This document shows, piece by piece, positions 5,200 to 8,051 of a stretch of DNA of 8,051 nucleotides. Positions within the stretch are counted from its first letter, which is position 1; each line of letters opens with the position of its first letter. Under the pieces are notes generated by a model. That model saw only the letters and a list, made by a program, of their open reading frames with translations, was not told the DNA's origin and searched no databases. Source of the stretch: Coriobacteriales bacterium (GTDB taxonomy: Bacteria; Actinomycetota; Coriobacteriia; Coriobacteriales; UBA8131). Position numbers and translations under genes: made by a program. The stretch lies in assembly GCA_031272005.1 (NCBI GenBank), contig JAISUQ010000181.1, positions 1-8,051 of the forward strand, given 5' to 3'.

Positions 5200-6069
5200 A
5201 TGACTGAGGAACAACAGGTCCATATCCGCTTCAGCAACGTCACGCGCAGCTACGGCAGTGGGGAACAGGCTCTGAAGGCGGTGGATGACGTCAGCCTGGA
5301 GATTATGCATGGCGAATTCGTGGTACTCCTCGGGCCTTCTGGTGCCGGCAAGTCCACGGTGCTGAACCTGATGGGTGGGATGGATACAGCCCAGCAGGGC
5401 TCCGTGGTGGTAGACGGCACAGAGTTGTTTGGACTGTCGGATAAGGCCCTGACCAACTTCCGCGCCGCCAATGTGGGATTTATCTTCCAGTTCTATAATC
5501 TCATCCCCACCCTGACAGCGCTCGAGAACGTGGCCCTGACCAGGCAGATCAACAGAGCTGCCAGCGATGCCCGGGCCGCCCTTGATGATGTGGGCCTGAG
5601 CCAGCACGCCCAGCAGTTCCCCGCCCAACTCTCCGGAGGCGAACAACAGCGGGTCTCCATCGCTCGAGCCATCGCCAAGAATACACCACTGCTGCTGGCT
5701 GACGAACCCACCGGCGCCCTGGATACCGCTACCGGCCACAGTGTCATCGAGTTGCTGCAGGCGCTTTGCCGCCAGCAGGGACGCACGGTGGTGATGGTCA
5801 CCCACAATGAGAGCTACGCCGCCATGGCCGACCGCGTACTCAGGATGCAGGACGGCCGGCTGCGCGACCAGACCCGCAACCCCTGCCCACTGGCCGCCTG
5901 CGGCCCGGAGGCTCTGGGGGCAATCCTCACCATGGCCCAGCCTGAGCCGGAATCCGAGCCTGAGCCCGAATCACAGCCGGGCACCCGCAGCGGCATGCCT
6001 GAGCAGGAATCCGATCCCGAGCCCGAATCGCAGCCAGGCGCCAACAGCGGCAAGCCCGAGGCCTGCTGA
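5200..6069 (+). CDS. ABC transporter ATP-binding protein, LolD/MacB type, with acidic Pro-rich C-terminal tail
   Basis: The 289-residue ATPase has a complete motif set: Walker A 'GPSGAGKST' (45-53), Q-loop 'FIFQFYNLIPTLTALENV' (Gln97), signature 'LSGGEQQR' (144-151), Walker B 'LLLADEPTGALD' (164-175) and H-loop 'VTHN' (His202). The Q-loop region is typical of the LolD/MacB/FtsE branch, which powers FtsX-type permeases that extract lipoproteins, export peptides or signal across the membrane rather than pump by alternating access. The core ends near residue 225. Residues 247-288 form an unusual acidic, Pro-rich tail made of two near-identical 19-residue units. The start is ATG 5200 after a GGGGG run; the in-frame TTG at 5143 is upstream of the ribosome site. 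The stop TGA overlaps the permease ATG (TGATG), implying translational coupling. The cargo cannot be read from sequence. Confidence 0.95.
   Translation: MTEEQQVHIRFSNVTRSYGSGEQALKAVDDVSLEIMHGEFVVLLGPSGAGKSTVLNLMGGMDTAQQGSVVVDGTELFGLSDKALTNFRAANVGFIFQFYNLIPTLTALENVALTRQINRAASDARAALDDVGLSQHAQQFPAQLSGGEQQRVSIARAIAKNTPLLLADEPTGALDTATGHSVIELLQALCRQQGRTVVMVTHNESYAAMADRVLRMQDGRLRDQTRNPCPLAACGPEALGAILTMAQPEPESEPEPESQPGTRSGMPEQESDPEPESQPGANSGKPEAC
5950..6063 (+). repeat. 57-bp tandem duplication in the ATPase tail
   Basis: Copies at 5950-6006 and 6007-6063 align without gaps. They encode 19-residue units that both contain 'PEPESQPG' and then '(TR/AN)SG(M/K)PE'. The copies differ at several bases, mostly third positions and a few amino-acid changes, so the duplication is not brand new. 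The multiple of three keeps the frame. The second copy ends two codons before the stop, so the duplication built the very C-terminus. Confidence 0.85.
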
Positions 6070-8051
6070 TGCTGAACCGCAAGCTCTGGCGCGACATCCG
6101 GCAGCGGGCTTCTCAGTTCATCTCGCTGTTATTGATGGCCTTTCTGGCCATGTTCGTCTACGCCGGCGTCGGCGCCGAGTGGCGCGGCCTGGCCACCCAT
6201 CAGCAGGAACTGTTTGAGCAGACCAACGCGGCCGACGTCTTCATCTACCTCGGCGACGACCCAGCGGGTTTTACCACCACCCAGCTTGATGAGTTACGCG
6301 AGCTCAATGGGGTTGAGGCTGCCAGCCGGCGCGTCGAGTTGGATGCCATCGCCAGGCTGCCCGGCGACCCCAGGCTGGATTTATACTTCCTGGAGGATGA
6401 CGCCACCTCCCGTCCGCTGGTTGTAAGCGGCGCTGCCTTCGACGCCGACGACGATGGCAGCGGCATCTGGCTGTTCACCCGTACGGCCGAGGCCCAGGGC
6501 ATCGCGGTCGGCGACCAGGTGACACTGGACTTCTCCGGAGCATCAGTCAGCCGGAGCTATACGGTGCGGGGGCTGATCCTCTCGCCGGAGCAGCTGTTCG
6601 TGGCCAACGGCACCGGCCTGTCCACCGACTTCAGCCGCCTGGGCTATGCCTATCTCTCCGTAGCCGGGCTGCCCAAGCTATCCGAGCTGGCCGGGCTGCC
6701 GCAATCAGCTGAGGCATCAGCGTTGCCCTTCACCACCATCACCCTTAAAACCAGCTCAGACGTCGACCTCAACGTCCTGCGCGACCAAGCCGAGGATTGC
6801 CTCGACAACGCGCTGGGAGTCTGGCTGCCAGGGCCCGACCTGCCCTCAACCGACGTCTTTGCCAATGAGGTCGAGCAGCACCGGATGATTGCCGACATCT
6901 TTCCGGTGGTGTTTGTGCTGGTAGCCCTGCTGGCTCTGGTGACCACGATGTCGCGGATGATAGCCGCCCAGCGCACCCAGATAGGCACACTGCGAGCGCT
7001 GGGGCTGGGGCGGCGACAAATCACCATGCATTATCTGGGCTACGGCTTCTGGCTGACGCTGCTTGGCGCAGCCCTGGGTACCATCCTCGGTCCGCTGCTG
7101 CTGCCGCCGCTGTTCGTTCCGGCGATGAGCAGTTTCTACAATCTGGCCAGCTGGGAGCCGGTCTTCGATGTCAGCTTCATCTACATGGCCGCTGCCCTCG
7201 TGGTCGTCTCCACGCTGATCTCCTGGCTGGCCTGCCGTGCGGCTTTGGCGGAGAAGCCCGCTGCCGCCCTGCGTCCACGGGCGCCCAAAGCCGTGCGGCT
7301 TTCGGCCTTGGAGCGTTGGCCGTTTACGGCGCGTCTGCTCAGCCGCCTGGGCTTCGTCACCAGCTACAACCTGCGTTCCATCCGGCGCAACAAGCTGCGC
7401 TCGGCGATGGCCGTGGTGGGCGTGCTGGGCTGCACAGCGCTGTTCGTCTGCGCCCTGGGGATGAATGACACCATGGACGACGTGCGCTATTGGTCTTTCG
7501 ACATCCTGGTTGACTACGACGCCGAACTATCTTTAGCAGAGGATATGACCCTGGCCGATGCCGAAGACCTGGCCGCTGAACTCGACGGTCAATTGATTGA
7601 AGAGCGAGCGGTGGAGCTGCGAGCTGGCGGTGCTGCGCCCCTCTCCGCCACCGTCATCGTCCTGGATACCGACCGCCAGCTGCTGAAACTGACTGACGGG
7701 CGGTTCAACGCCATCGAGTTGCCAGCCAGCGGCGTGGCTCTGACGGAGAAAAGCGCCGCCGCCCTCGGCTTGGCGGTCGGCGACAGCATCGAATGGCGCA
7801 TCTACGGCCAGAGTGGCTGGCAGCGCAGCCAAATCAGCGTGCTCTGCCGCCAACCGACCTCTCAGGGCATCATACTGGCCCGCAGCGAGCAGGCCAGGCT
7901 GGGCATGGACTTTGCGCCGACCACGCTGCTGGTACCTGAGCAACCCGACGCCACGCCAACCGCAGTGAGCAGCATCACCACCACCGCCGAGCTCCGCTCC
8001 AGCTGGGAGGACCTCAACGAGGCGATGATGCTGATGGTAGCAATCATGATC
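6069..8051 (+). CDS. ABC transporter permease with two FtsX/MacB-like modules (cut by window edge)
   Basis: The frame is open for 661 codons to the right edge with no stop. A cytoplasmic 'MLNRKLWRDIRQRASQF' start leads into TM1 (about residues 16-37), then an extracytoplasmic domain of about 235 residues like the MacB periplasmic domain. The first FtsX core has three helices (about 275-296, 320-347, 371-392) with the conserved loop 'QRTQIGTLRALGLGRRQI'. A second module opens with 'LRSIRRNKLRSAMAVVGVLG' (TM5, about 443-465), a second extracytoplasmic domain, and the beginning of TM6 at the edge. This duplicated topology is that of large Firmicutes permeases of roughly 1000 residues or less, so a second FtsX core should follow. 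No coiled coil is seen in the first extracellular domain. It starts at ATG 6069, overlapping the ATPase stop, and forms the membrane part of that transporter. Cargo unknown. Confidence 0.92.
   Translation, partial: MLNRKLWRDIRQRASQFISLLLMAFLAMFVYAGVGAEWRGLATHQQELFEQTNAADVFIYLGDDPAGFTTTQLDELRELNGVEAASRRVELDAIARLPGDPRLDLYFLEDDATSRPLVVSGAAFDADDDGSGIWLFTRTAEAQGIAVGDQVTLDFSGASVSRSYTVRGLILSPEQLFVANGTGLSTDFSRLGYAYLSVAGLPKLSELAGLPQSAEASALPFTTITLKTSSDVDLNVLRDQAEDCLDNALGVWLPGPDLPSTDVFANEVEQHRMIADIFPVVFVLVALLALVTTMSRMIAAQRTQIGTLRALGLGRRQITMHYLGYGFWLTLLGAALGTILGPLLLPPLFVPAMSSFYNLASWEPVFDVSFIYMAAALVVVSTLISWLACRAALAEKPAAALRPRAPKAVRLSALERWPFTARLLSRLGFVTSYNLRSIRRNKLRSAMAVVGVLGCTALFVCALGMNDTMDDVRYWSFDILVDYDAELSLAEDMTLADAEDLAAELDGQLIEERAVELRAGGAAPLSATVIVLDTDRQLLKLTDGRFNAIELPASGVALTEKSAAALGLAVGDSIEWRIYGQSGWQRSQISVLCRQPTSQGIILARSEQARLGMDFAPTTLLVPEQPDATPTAVSSITTTAELRSSWEDLNEAMMLMVAIMI

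Overview
The window is about 60 % GC by eye. It carries families common in anaerobic Firmicutes: a DUF2325 protein, a flavin/Fe-S enoate-reductase-type enzyme, a zinc-ribbon protein with 'GDYxxAxxxFxxLGxYKDS' repeats, and a LolD/MacB-type ABC pair with a large double-FtsX permease. Together with strong Shine-Dalgarno sites, this suggests a GC-rich clostridial-type bacterium. That is inference; no rRNA or other marker gene is present.

Left part (1-1377). The N-terminal 78 codons of an IclR-family regulator run off the left edge on the minus strand. Behind it, also on the minus strand, lies the C-terminal half of a HipA-type serine/threonine kinase. Its catalytic loop is intact, but the N-terminal half, including the P-loop, is missing, so it reads as a truncated relic. 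The break falls next to a good plus-strand promoter with a perfect inverted repeat over the expected transcription start. That promoter drives a 93-residue, cysteine-rich DUF2325 protein.

Middle (1534-3483, minus). One 649-residue Old-Yellow-Enzyme/2,4-dienoyl-CoA-reductase-type oxidoreductase has a TIM barrel, a cysteine cluster with unusual spacing, and FAD and NAD(P) domains. It has its own promoter and Shine-Dalgarno site. The DUF2325 gene and this gene converge on a 156-base gap with only weak hairpins.

Right part (3597-8051, plus). A possible 26-codon leader ORF overlaps by ATGA a membrane protein built as zinc ribbon, Pro/Gln-rich linker, one transmembrane helix, four helical repeats and a beta-rich C-terminal domain. 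After a likely terminator comes an ABC transporter operon: a LolD/MacB-like ATPase with an acidic, Pro-rich tail made by a 57-bp tandem duplication, coupled by TGATG to a large permease that runs off the right edge. The ABC pair probably moves or extracts a lipid, peptide or envelope component. The membrane protein beside it could sense or scaffold something at the envelope, but co-function rests on adjacency only.

No complete undescribed system can be demonstrated. The best leads are the DUF2325 gene with its operator-like palindrome, the small coupled ORF with the zinc-ribbon protein, and the duplicated tail on the ATPase.
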